From Lichenostomus cassidix (taxonomy: Eukaryota > Chordata > Aves > Passeriformes > Meliphagidae): a DNA stretch of 64,000 nucleotides. Where the stretch lies: the NCBI GenBank assembly GCA_008360975.2, contig CM039182.1, positions 108,552,443 through 108,616,442 of the forward strand. The letters are read 5' to 3'. The notes under the pieces were generated by a model that was given only the letters and a program-made list of their open reading frames with translations, was not told the DNA's origin and made no database searches. The translations under genes were made by a program, and so were the position numbers. This document shows positions 1 to 11,500 of this stretch, one piece after another; the stretch's first letter is position 1; each line of letters opens with the position of its first letter.

Positions 1-245
1 CCAGCAGGTCAGCCCCAGCCTGTGCTGGTGCAGGGCTTATTCCTCCCCAGTGCAGGACCCTGCATTTGCCTTCATTGAACTTCAGACAGTTCTCTGCCAA
101 TCCCTCCCACCTGTCAAGGTCCCTCTGAAGGGCTGCACAGGCTCTGGGGTATCAGCCACTCCTCCCAGCTTTGTGTCATCAGTGAACCTGAGCACTGTCG
201 CTAAAGGTGCTATTGGTGAAATATGGAAAGCATGGGTTTAGCTCA
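1..245 (-). mobile_element. CR1 LINE fragment (RT 3' part, antisense)
   Basis: Read on the minus strand, this resembles the late reverse-transcriptase region of avian CR1. That region encodes a degraded version of the segment around the ADDTK-like motif and the following helix, ending with text matching the remembered 'gtgcaggaccttgcacttg' phrase. It is cut by the window edge, so its length is unknown. A short open frame at 50-241 on the plus strand is only the antisense shadow. Confidence 0.7.
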
Positions 246-1461
246 TGCAGGCTTGATGAGGTTTCCAGGTGCAGTATGTAAAGCAAAGCAGATCAGGTCA
301 GACTGAGATTCACCAGGACTTGAAGCACTAGTCTGTCAGGAATTGTTCTTAAACACTATCTTGTGTACCATTAATTCCAGAATAGATACCATCTCACAGC
401 ATATGCTTCTCTCAGACATCATGCACTTCTGCTGTCTGGGAAGAAAAGCATCTTGCACACAGAAATAATTACTGTTGATTTTTCTTGAAACATTTTTTCA
501 TTTTTCCATACTAGATGTCCTATGGCCTTTAAGTCTGCCTTACGAGTTTGTGTTTTCTCCAACCAGTGAAAAACCAGCCCACTCTTAATCATTTTACTGG
601 AACAATGTGCATTTTAAAAAAATATAACTTCTAGATACTATCTCAATTTCATTCAGCTGTCTCCAGGCAGAGATGTCATAACACTCACTAGTATTTAAAT
701 GTTTTCCTCTTGCTCTTGGAGTCACTTTATGTCTCCTAACTGTACTACAGCTCCACCTCCTCGGAATATATTCTAATATTACATAAATGGCATTCAAATA
801 CCAGTACATAACAGAGATTTCTTGTTTTAACTGCACCTTTTGTATAATTAACATTTTAGAGATAATTTTCCTGATGTCTAGCAATGCCTTAATGTGATCT
901 TTTACCAGTCTACTACTGGTGCAAAATGCTAATGAAGCCACCAGACCTGAAGAGCAAATCCTCCCTAGGGCCAGGGCCTCAGTTACACAACATCTTAGTT
1001 TTTGTCCATGTGCCTTTCAGATGGTGTTCAGAGACAGTCTTTATGAACCAACAGCAAACTCTTGCCATAAAACCATAAGCAGTGACAAAAGGACTTAGAA
1101 TAACTCCTGAAATTATTCTTAAATGCATTTTGAATTGACTTTCACGTTGACTTCACAATACATTTATACAGCAGGCCGTAAAAGCTATAGTATAAATTGA
1201 TTCCATTGCCAATAGCATTATTTTTAAAACATTTCAGATCATCATCAGTTCATATATGCGCTAACATCTGAAAAGGAACTGTTTACAACAAACTCGTTTT
1301 AGTATGAGTCTGGTAACATGCTTTACAGTGCAGTATGCATACACCAAATAAAATTGAGCTTTATCTGGTAAGTTTCATGGGAAGCCATAACATTTGGTAT
1401 TTCTTTAAAAAAGCAAATTGTGCTTGTTCCTATATGATTTGTCTTTATATCAAAAGACAAT

Positions 1462-1506
1462 TTTTCCTAATTTTCCTGATTTTCCTAATTTTCCTGATTT
1501 TCCTAA
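1462..1506. repeat. Five-copy 9-bp tandem repeat TTTTCCTRA
   Basis: Five consecutive 9-bp units alternate TTTTCCTAA and TTTTCCTGA, giving an 18-bp higher-order period. The repeat creates spurious short open frames rich in Phe, Pro and Asp or Ile and Leu. Confidence 0.85.
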
Positions 1507-1582
1507 TAAATATGTACAAGTGCAGTGGGCTATAACAGAAGATGCAGTAATCACTTCAGAATCAGATCCTAAATTTCTTTCT

Positions 1583-1865
1583 CTGAATCATGGAATTACA
1601 AAATTATTTAAGTTGGAAAAGACCACCATGATGATCGAGCACAACTTTTGACCAAACACCACCTTGTTAACTAAACCACAGCACAGTGCCACACTCAGTC
1701 ATTTCTTGAACACTTCCAGGGTTGGTGTCTCTCCTGCCTCCCTGGGCAGTCCATTCCAACACTTAACAACCCTTTCCACGAAGAAACTGTTTCTGATGTC
1801 CAACCTGAACCTTTTTTGACCCTTTCTTGTGAGACTGGTGTTTTTGCACCAGTGGCACACTCCTA
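1583..1865 (-). mobile_element. CR1 LINE 3' end fragment
   Basis: On the minus strand this reads as the CR1 C-terminal coding end and 3' UTR. It includes the equivalents of 'ggctgcccagggag' and 'tggaggtatttaaa', and ends in a tail 'ttccaactta...attccatgattc' at its low-coordinate side. It is diverged and shows small indels. The family is recognised from memory of the avian consensus. Confidence 0.75.
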
Positions 1866-2699
1866 TAGTCTACAATGAATATGTTTGGCAAAAGGCAGTT
1901 ATTTTGCTCCAGGAGATGTGAAAAGGAGAGCACTCATGGTGCTCATGAAGCACACTGCATCAGCTAGCAGGCGTTAGCATCCTGCAAAATCTGCCATGGG
2001 ATATCTGAAGATGCAGAATATCTGCATCTCCCTCAGGTGGGACTGGATCATACCTAAGCACAAGTAGTAGGAAACTCCACAAGAAGGAAGAATGTATAGA
2101 AGAAATTCCTGTACTTGGAATTCTCATTAGCTATAAATAGAAGAAAACAAAATTACAAATTAATCTGATGCTTTTTAATCTATTTTCATTGTTAGAAAAG
2201 GAAGGAGGAATTACATGGAGGCTTAAACCCAGAGAACTGATAGCTCAACAACTGGGAATTCAGGTAGCTGAAAGTTCAGAGATCCACTGCTGAAAGGCAA
2301 AACTGCAGAGCTGGATCTATACAGAGGAGGGGAAGGAAGTGAGATAAAGTTGGATGCATCACAAGATCTTCAATGACCTGAAAGAAAATAGAAAGTAGGT
2401 CAAATTACTAAATTATTAATAAATATATAGACTATATATGGACAAAACCTGAAAGATAAGATCCCAAAATGTTAGAAAACTTGATTTTAAAGATAGCAAG
2501 TATGTTGATAAGATGCCTAGTGAGAATACGAAGGAAAAATCTGGTCTGTTATTCCACAGAGGGGGAACTCAATCATCATTGGTGATGCTAATACTTTTAA
2601 CCTCAGCATTCAATTTTAGAAGGCAAATGTGATTTCACTACTAGCACCACCGACAAAAGCCCAAGACTAGAAAAATGAACAAATAAACTGGAAAATACA
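1866..2699. other. No feature seen (flank)
   Basis: This AT-rich stretch lies between two LINE fragments. I saw no coding exon or RNA gene. It may contain a more diverged 5' part of the old LINE that starts at about 2700. Confidence 0.5.
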
Positions 2700-3740
2700 T
2701 AGGTAAGTTAAAGATTTTTGGACAGACTGGATCTGATGAAACTCCCTTATCATTCAAACTGTGTTAGAATTACTACTGATGATCTCCGAGAATCAACAGA
2801 CTGAGGTTCCAGAAAACCCAAAAGGGATTGCATCTTTCTCAGAGCAAGGAAAGAAATACCTCTACAAACTTGTCAAGTGCATTTGTACCAAAAAAAGAGT
2901 TTTTAACAGGCTTTGAGAATGGGGGAGAAAGACTGAGGATCATAAGAATTTCTTATAATGTGCTCTTAACAAAAATCCCCACACAAACAGTCTAGACAAT
3001 ATGAATACCAAATTATTTGGAAATAATTAGTACTCCAAAGCTGAAAGGATACATTGAACAGGATTTCACTTAGATCCATCTTGGATCCAGAACTATCCAG
3101 GACTTCTGTCAACATCTTTGATGACTGAACAGAGTACACTTGTATTTGGAGACTGTATCTATAGGAAGAGGCTCCAACTATGTTGGAGCACAACATTACA
3201 ATTCAGAGCAATCTTGGCAGACTGGAGCAACTGAAATGCCACCAAACAAGGAGAAACAGAAGGTTTTACACATCCCAAGGAATAATCAACTGCACAAATA
3301 CGTAGCAGGATAAAAAAAGCAGTTCTATGCATCACAAGCAGTGCTAGGCTACCTTGCATTATGCTGATGCTGGAATGCATAAATAGGAGTATCACAAATA
3401 AGATGAAAAAATAATTTAAACCTATCCAGCTGTTTTTATTTAAACTGGAATAGTCTGCTCAGTTTTCAGCTCTACAGTCCAGGATGGTCGAGAACCAACT
3501 CAAGAACCTCAAGAGGAGGGAGACAAAAAGGGCAAAAGATTTTGAAAATCCAAACTACAAGGGAAGGTAGAAAGGTCAGGAGTTCTCTGGAGAGGAGAGG
3601 GGAGGGGAGGCAGAGGTGTTCACCTACATCAAGAGGAAAGGGATAACCTACTTTCCATGTGTACCAGTTAGATTAGGTATTAGGAAATTTCCTCCTTGCC
3701 AAACCAGTTAAGTAAGGACTGTTGCCACTCAGAGACACTG
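2700..3740 (+). mobile_element. Very old CR1/L3-clade LINE fragment
   Basis: The plus strand follows the order of a CR1/L3-like reverse-transcriptase region at low identity. It shows 'gaggttccagaaaaccc...aaaaggg' (2800-2830), 'ggatttcacttagatccatcttggatccag' replacing the GVPQGSxLGP block (3060-3090), 'ttcagagcaatcttggcagactggagcaactg' (3200-3232), 'caaggaataatcaactgcacaaatac' (3277-3301), and the 3' part 'ttagattaggtattaggaaatttcctcc' (3668-3695). Stops and indels run throughout. Similar copies persist in turtles and birds. Its age is inferred from the divergence. Confidence 0.55.
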
Positions 3741-4612
3741 AAATCCTCTACCACTGCAGGTCCCTGACCATCTTGTTGCATTACATCGGGGCAGCTGATC
3801 AGAGATTGAGATACCATGAGAACCTAGACAGACTCAAAATCCCTTCCAGCACTATTTCCTCCCTCTGCTATGGTTTTAACGAAGGCAGGCATTATCCTTT
3901 GTTCCTTGTTTTCAGATTTTGTGATAAATACTAGCTTTAGTGAGGAGCCATGATGAATAGTCAGGAACAGCTGTAAATACACAGCCCAGCCCATCCTTTT
4001 GTACCCTTTCTGCAGGCACACTAATCAGGCTAGGGGTACGTGGACCCGGCAGTAGGCTCAGGCACATTTGGTCCCATGTACTTGAGAGAGCATTTTCCAG
4101 TTGAACTCCCTTTCTCAATACCAAATCTAATAATAATTTGATATTATGGCAATCTGCAAAATGCCCTCAAAAAAAGAAGCAAGCATATTTCAGGAGGGTA
4201 ATGACATTCCAGAATAGTAAGCCAGTAGGGTTAGTTATTTTGGATGTGCTGGGATGGCTCAAAACACAATTCTGCACAATAGCATTATTCCTTCACAAAT
4301 GGTGATAAAACAGCCACATCTCCTATACAAGGAAAAAAATTTACAGTCATCACAATTCTTCAGATTTCCCAACTTATGTCTGCTTTTTGCTTGTCCTGCA
4401 GGTTTGAGTTGTGCTTGCTTTGCTTTTCATTAAAGAAAAAGCAACTAGCATCCTGATTCTGCCCATGTTTAAAATGAAGTAAGATATTCTCCATGGATTT
4501 TAAAGATATTACAAGTCAGTATAAAACAGATCTAAATGAGCAGAATCAGATACCTCCACTATTTATACTTTAAAAAAATAGCATAAATATATCACAATAT
4601 CAAACAAAGCCT

Positions 4613-4618
4613 TTTATT
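4613..4618 (-). promoter_or_regulatory. Candidate polyadenylation signal AATAAA
   Basis: On the minus strand the hexamer AATAAA lies 831 nt past the Rab stop codon. Such hexamers are frequent by chance in AT-rich DNA, so the assignment is tentative. Confidence 0.3.
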
Positions 4619-4769
4619 GTGATTATTTCTGACAAAAAGAACTTTCGAAAATGCAGGTATGCTACTAACATCTGCAGGAATTATTTCAAGGAATTATACA
4701 CTTTTTAATCAGAAAGACTGTTATTATTATTACTGGATGCATTCTGTTGTTCCATGTTTTCTGAATTCT

Positions 4770-4872
4770 TAGGAAGGTCCAGCAACATACTCTAGTGGAA
4801 GTTGTCCCTCCTGTTAGGGAGGTTCAAACTAGATGACCTTCAAGCTCTCTTCCAACCCAAACCATTCTGACA
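4770..4872 (+). mobile_element. Short CR1 3' end fragment
   Basis: The stretch 'gttcaaactagatgacc...ttccaacccaaaccattct' matches the last ~80 bp of the avian CR1 3' end in sense orientation. It lies just below the proposed end of the Rab 3' UTR side, within or next to the transcript. Confidence 0.65.
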
Positions 4873-5448
4873 CCAATCTCCTATATGGTTTATCCCTTTC
4901 TCTCAGCAGAAATTTCACCTCTGCAGAGTCCCTATTCAAAATATCGACGTAGCACATATGTTTCTGAAATGGGTATAAAAGAAACCAAGCCAAACATTCT
5001 CTGACACTTGTCTTAAGGGATTGCAGTAAATGTCAGGTACTTAAATAGATGTTATATGCTTTCATATATCAGAAGGTTGCTTGTGTGATGATGTCAATGT
5101 TCATTATATTAGAAATCTGGTATAACACACACAAAAAAGTGAAGGGTGTTTTTTTAATAACAGAAAATCAGTACACTTAGATTTCAATTCTGCAAACAGT
5201 TGTATTCAAACACAGTCACCCAGTGATACATCTAATAATTCCAAAATCAGATAGCTGTTTCATCTTCACATTAAAAATATGAAAATATAATATAAACATA
5301 TAAAAACATTTGGCAACAAAGTCTGTGCAATACAAAGGATGGCTAAACACTGTATTTTTGGATTACAGGCTTTGGATTTTAAAAGCTTGTAAGTTCCTTT
5401 GCAACACTTGATATTTCCTGAAGAGAAAATGGAATAAGAAACAGTATT

Positions 5449-5523
5449 TCAGAATGCACAGCAGGTTCTCTTCTTAGTTTCATTTAGACTCACAACATCT
5501 AAGTCATGTAATACACAGGATTT
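5449..5523 (-). CDS. Rab exon 6: hypervariable tail ending CCAF, stop
   Basis: This 75-nt terminal exon starts in phase 0 after acceptor gttttccag and encodes residues 193-216, [18 protein letters not shown] then RTCCAF and TGA. The length matches the usual 20-35 residue hypervariable tail of a Rab, and the two cysteines in a CCxx ending preceded by Lys-Lys-Arg are a textbook prenylation site. The exon lies 9.2 kb from exon 5. It was found by looking for an in-frame acceptor plus a Cys-Cys end, so it is inferred rather than proved by a transcript. The exact phase fit and the basic/CC ending make chance unlikely. Confidence 0.82.
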   Translation of the reverse strand, partial: KSCVLHDLDVVSLNETKKRTCCAF

Positions 5524-8500
5524 CTGGAAAACAAACAAAAGCAAACACTTCATTAAGATAACTAGAACACAATGGTTGAAAAGTTTGCTTTTTCACATAC
5601 TTTAATGTAAAATATTTAGTGGAGTCACTGGATATATTTTTCCTTTGAACATTTAATTAACAGATTGAAGTTTTCTAATAAATGAGATGGAAACCAATGC
5701 CCACGCAAGTCCCAGTTTGCCATCTTTACATTCTTTATCTGCCTCAAACATCTCTCCTAAATCTGAAGGTGAGAGAAAGTGTCTTTTGAGGAGACACTAC
5801 AAACTGTATGTGCCATTTCTGTAAATCTTTACTCACATGATCTGTTCTATAAGTACAAGTTCTTCTGTTGACTACACAAATTTTAGCTATTTTTCATTTA
5901 AGTACACTTATCTTTGAAGTATTGAGCATAGGGTGAAAATGTCCAGCTGAAAGGAACAGGAAAATACAGACTATCAGTATTCACTAAAATAAAGGTACAG
6001 GCTGTTAACTGTTATAAGGGACATTAACTTACTTTGTGGAATTTACTAAATTTCTGTTTTCTTGCCTCTCTTTAATAACTAGGAACACCCCCAAATAGAA
6101 ACAGTTCAGTCTTTATCATGATAAACTATCAAAATAGCACTCCACCCTTGTAAAACATTTATGCACTGATTGCAAAAGCAGATTATAACAAAAATGAAAA
6201 CCATCAAAACCAGGACTCTTCCTTTCAGCAACAAACCCAACTAGATAATTAGTGTTGACCAGAGAAACAATCAAACCCAGTTGTGCAATGCAGTGCATGT
6301 CACAATCTTGTACTCTGAAACTATGAACACTGAACCCTGAACAAGGGCACAGAGACACAGAGAATATTGTCACATGTCCAGGAAAATAAAACCCCCAACT
6401 TCTCTACCAGCCACTCTCCTGCCTATGTCTTGGCAGCTTTACCAACTAAGTGCAGAGAAGTAAGTGCAGCCACTGGGTTCACCACATTCTTCTCTCAACC
6501 CAAACTCAACAGCCATAAACAATCATTTCTGGCAATAAAGAGAAGCTTCCAGAGACAACAGCTATCTAAGCTGGAAATAATGAAATCCAAAGCACAGGAA
6601 AAAAAGAAAGGAAGGCGAAAAAAGGCATAATGTAGTACAATGCTAATTATGACTCAGAATTGAAAACTTACTCGTACAAAGTCATGTGGTAGTTGAACCT
6701 TGACTACATCCAGAAAGATTCACCAAAAATTACTTGGTGGCATCAGAATGAGGGCAAAATATAAATTTTCCCCTGTGTGATGAATAACATTTATGCCTCT
6801 TTGCCTGAGAGTACTTACCACTACCTAAAATTCTAGAGAAGACACATGAAATTTGTTTCCTTTTTCCTTCTCTGGCCATAATTCCAGCTCTTCCAGAGTG
6901 CTGGCTGCCCTGTGCCAGAGCTGTCCCCACAAAGAGAGTGGCTGAGCTCATTGCTCCCTGGGGCTGCAGGGACCCAGGGAGGCTTCCACAATGCATGGTG
7001 CTGGGGGGAGAAGATGAAACATCTGGAAAGGGATCAAGAGTGATGGACAGAGGAAGGAGCAGAGGGCAGGAAATATATTGTAGTGTTTAAACCTCAGGAT
7101 GGATGCTGAAGCTGTCATCACTAAAATTATTAGCAAATATTGTCTGACTGTAGAGTACCAGAGGACTGTGACTTACTGATTTTAGGACTTTCTTCTCATA
7201 ATGAATGCTCCAGATAATGAAGAAATACAGCATGTGCACTTTTACTTGGGTTTTTTAATTTATTTTTTGAGTGGTAAGGACCAAGAGACATTTTTATTAC
7301 CCTTGAGAATTCCTACAAATACCAACAAGCAGCTTTATGACTTCTGATTAATTTTAACTTTTTACACAGTTGTGGGAGATACAGGCATTAGCTATTATGA
7401 TTTCTGCTAGGTAGAGATGGTATTTGGTGGTCTGCAAGCATAGACAGTAAATTTAAAGTATGAAGACCTTTTTAAAAGAGGGAGTATGGCAGAATCAAAA
7501 GTGCACAAACATAACCTTGTCATCTAAAGGAAAAAGATACCACTCTTGTTTAGAGATAAGATTCTGAAGGGAAAATCAAAGCTTTGGAAGATAACGGTAC
7601 AATAAGAAATTTAAATTCACTTTGAGACCAAGTGAATTGACCAATTCACTTTCTTGAGACCAAGAAATAACATTAAGCATTGACTGTTGTGGATATCAAG
7701 CAAGTAGGTTTTGTTTCACCCCTGCTTTTTCTTGAGGAGAAAATAGTTTAAGTAGTAAAAGAGTTCTATAAAAATCTCTGTTTGAACAGTTTCAGAATTC
7801 AAGTCTCACTTACTTAGAGGAAACAGGTAACCTGAAGATGTTGCAGATTATACTTCGAGATCAAACTTCATGCTTTCAGTCAAAGGGGAGAAACTTACAT
7901 TTCCTTAAGCACTTATGACACTTATTTGCATCCATAGCACTTTACTACTTAATAGTACTTTCGGGTAAGCTGTTCATGTATCCTTAGCAAGGATCCCCAG
8001 TACTGTTAAGTGATTAAGAATGGTGAAACATATTTGATAATACAACAGCTCTTATAATCTGTAAAATCATTATTTGATAGTTCATCAACAAATTAGCCAA
8101 GACAGAAAGACAAGAATCACCATTCCACAAATAAAGAACAGCCATTTTAAAATCCATTAAAAAGCTGAGGATTCTTAATATCTTCACTTTTTAAGACTGT
8201 TCCATACTGGGTCTTTGTGAGTCAAATAAGAGTCTGGGATCCATTTAAGCAAATGTGCTGCACATGCATTTGAAAAGTGCACATTCATAATCTAAAGAGT
8301 TATGACAAGTCCTGCATAAAGCACTGAAGCAACAATCAGATTTGGGCAATCCCACATAGCACTCATCCTCAGCCAAGCCTTGGAAAAGGTGGGGCACCCC
8401 CTCTCCCAAAATTACAGCAGGGAGGTATGCAAATCTCTCCCACCTGTGAGAACAAGGCAGGCAGCATTCCTCCTTCAGGGCTCCAGGAACACTAACACTT

Positions 8501-11500
8501 CCAGCTCACATTTCAGCTCAGCTTGTAACTCACTGCCCCACAAGTCAGCCAACAAACCATAAAAAATTGTGAAAACATGAGAAGAACCAAAATGGTACCA
8601 AGAAGCAGGAGATTCCACTTTGGTATCTTGGGCAAGCTGGGGTTTTGAAAGTACCGCCACAAACACAGATGCCACTGTACCCTGCAGTGATCTCAGGAAG
8701 ATGTTGAAACTTCCTGCTATCAAATACTAGTTTTTCCTGTTAAATAGCACAGCAGACATGTCTCATCTAACTGGCAGGCATCCCCTCAAGCCAGTTTTAA
8801 ACTTCCTGCTTAAAACTCCCCTCCTGGCTGTCTCTCCTTCCCACTTCTAAGCAGAGTTTGCATCACTAGCATGCAATAGATACCTAGACACAGGAATTGT
8901 GATGAGATGGCTCAGTTATTGAATTTTTTTCTAAAATCAAGGCAAGAAAGCTAGGTGGTATACAAAAAAAAAAAAAAAACCCCAAAACTTCTTTGAAAGG
9001 TTTCTAATGGAGTAAATATATTAATCTTCATTAAGCTCAGTTGCCCATTCCTTGCTGAAAAACTACTCAGATTAATGGTGCTATACCAGGTTAGATTCAC
9101 CTTCTCTAAAACCTGTTCTTGGTATTTTGATACTGGTTTAGTTATTCTGAATGTGGGTCTCACTGCAGGTTTGAAAGAATGATGGGATTTTGCTTTATCT
9201 ATTATCATGTCCCCAGTCATAGTCAGACCTGTAGTGCTTGCTGAATACTTAGAAGCTTTAGAGAAACAAATGGAAGGGACTTTAACTGAGGTACTATTAT
9301 TTATAACTTCTTTAGATTTTGATGATTTTTATTCTAGTTACAAAATTATCTCACTTAATTACTGCAATCACTTCATTTATATTTAACAGTGACAGTTGAC
9401 AAAGACTGGCAGAGAACTTCATACAGCCAAGTCCACGTGACTTCTGTGTGTGAACTGCCATTAGAGAGAGCCCAGTCGTTAATAGTCCCAACACTTTCTA
9501 TGTATTTTCCTTATATTCTGTAATTCAAATTATCTGTTCAAAACGTAAGAGAGTACTCTCACAATCACAATGGGCTGGACATAGCACAAACAGTATTAAG
9601 CAAGGGCTAGGGATGTATTAGCAGGGAAGGCAATCACTGTGGGAACAGGTACAGGAGCACAAGAGGAGGATGTGAGGTCTGGCACAGCAGGATCTAAATG
9701 CTGCTGAACATGTTCCTCAAGAAATGTTGATGAAGGTGTTGCTCCCAAAGACTGCTATTCCACCATGTCTAAAACATTTAACCCACTGGCAAAGCATGGG
9801 GCTCTATCTCCCTCTCCTGTTCCCACCATGTAGACTATAACATTGTACTGCAATTAGTTATTTCACAAACTTCAGAAGACAGCTGTGGATCTCCTGTGTG
9901 GGTCCTCAACCCTACAGATCATCCAGTGGAGGTTTAATACAGTGGCATCATAAAAGCCCTATTTAAGAGAGCAATGTGTTTTCAAAGTCAGAAGCAGAAG
10001 CAGCAAATGCCAAAAATAAGCCAAGTCTGTAACTTTTTTTTGGTTTCCTGGAGTTTAATTTATTTACTTTGAATCAAATGAAACCATGTAGGCTGAGATA
10101 TGGAGGCCTCTATAATCAATGGAGGGAGAAAGGCATCTCCAAAACACAATTTTATCCTAAAGATTCATCTCTTTTTATTGAATAGAGATGACTCCAGACA
10201 ACCAGACCAGTCATGCAAATTTTAGCTGGCTAAGGTTGCATGCTAAGATGAATCTCATCCCCCATACACAGACATTGTGATTAAGTTTTGATTTACATGA
10301 CCTAATTATATTCTACTGTTTCCAGAAGAATATCTGGCTCATTCAATGTCCAGAACAGACTTTTTAAAAAAATTAAGTAAGATAGTGTAGTTAAATTATG
10401 CCTTACATTGGGCTAGCACTAAGTGAGTTGGTACCATTTATCCTCTTTGCTTTGATCTCTGTACCTCAGTTCCCACATGTGCAATGCTGAATATACTACC
10501 TAATGTTACTAAGAAAGTTAAGGAGATAAAAATCTAAAATGGATTTAAAGTACAGCAGTACAAGCATTATGAAAAACCTCTCGAAGGAATTAATATTCTG
10601 TGGTCAGTACAAGATAAATAAAGGGCAAATAAAGCCTGGGGCTCCATGCATGACTGAGGATAATAAAGAAACACTGACTATGCACTGCTGGAGACACAGG
10701 GATCTTTTAGACAAACTAACAATTCCATGAACCTCAGCAATAATGAAATCCGATTTCCTATGGATTTGGGTCTTGAAGTGAATTAAATTTGATATCTGTG
10801 ATGCAAGCTCCAGCTGGAGTGGCTGGTTGAAGCAATTTTCAGTCTCCCTGTGTAGTGGTCTCTATTTAATTCTCTATAAACTAATGCTGGAGACTTTCCT
10901 TCTGCAGAGTACTGTGCCTCTCACCTTATTTTCAAGGAACTACTCAGGAACTTTATTATCTTTTAGTTTGACCTGTCAAATTTGTTTAAAAGAAGCTAAC
11001 AAGTTCCAAAGGTACTTTAGGGGCAAAGGAATAGAAAACACAGTATAATCTTAAAAATCTTATTGCCATAGGAAAGAAATGTAAAGAAATGAAGGAAGGG
11101 CAAAATTGAGGCCTGCTACTTCTGAATGTTCATCTCAAATGACATCCAGCTGTTAAACATTAAATGTTACTCTCAACAGCACAGGGCAAGGTCTTAAATG
11201 GATTTTCACTGTTCTCTACTCAGCAGATATATGTTTATTTAATATGATTAAAATAATCTTGGTAGTCAATCACTCTTGGGAGGTAGGCAGAACGTAAGTT
11301 TTGGTTAGTTTTATTGCAGTTTTCAGAAAAAGGTGATAACTTCATTCTTTTTTTCTCTTTTTTTTAATGGAGTTTCACTCCTGATCTTAGTTTAGAAAAA
11401 TACCAACAATCACACCCATAAGGACATATACAAAGGCTTTTAATATTTTTTTTTTAAACTTGAGTACTTGAGAACACTACTTCTTGTCAGGCTTGAAACC

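Larger units (their letters stand above)
4595..5448 (-). other. Probable Rab 3' untranslated region
   Basis: This AT-rich segment follows the TGA at 5449-5451 on the minus strand. The first canonical AATAAA I found downstream on that strand reads at 4618-4613, which would give a 3' UTR of about 0.85 kb. Further AATAAA hexamers exist farther down (for example near 3435), so longer 3' ends are possible. There is no transcript evidence. Confidence 0.35.
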
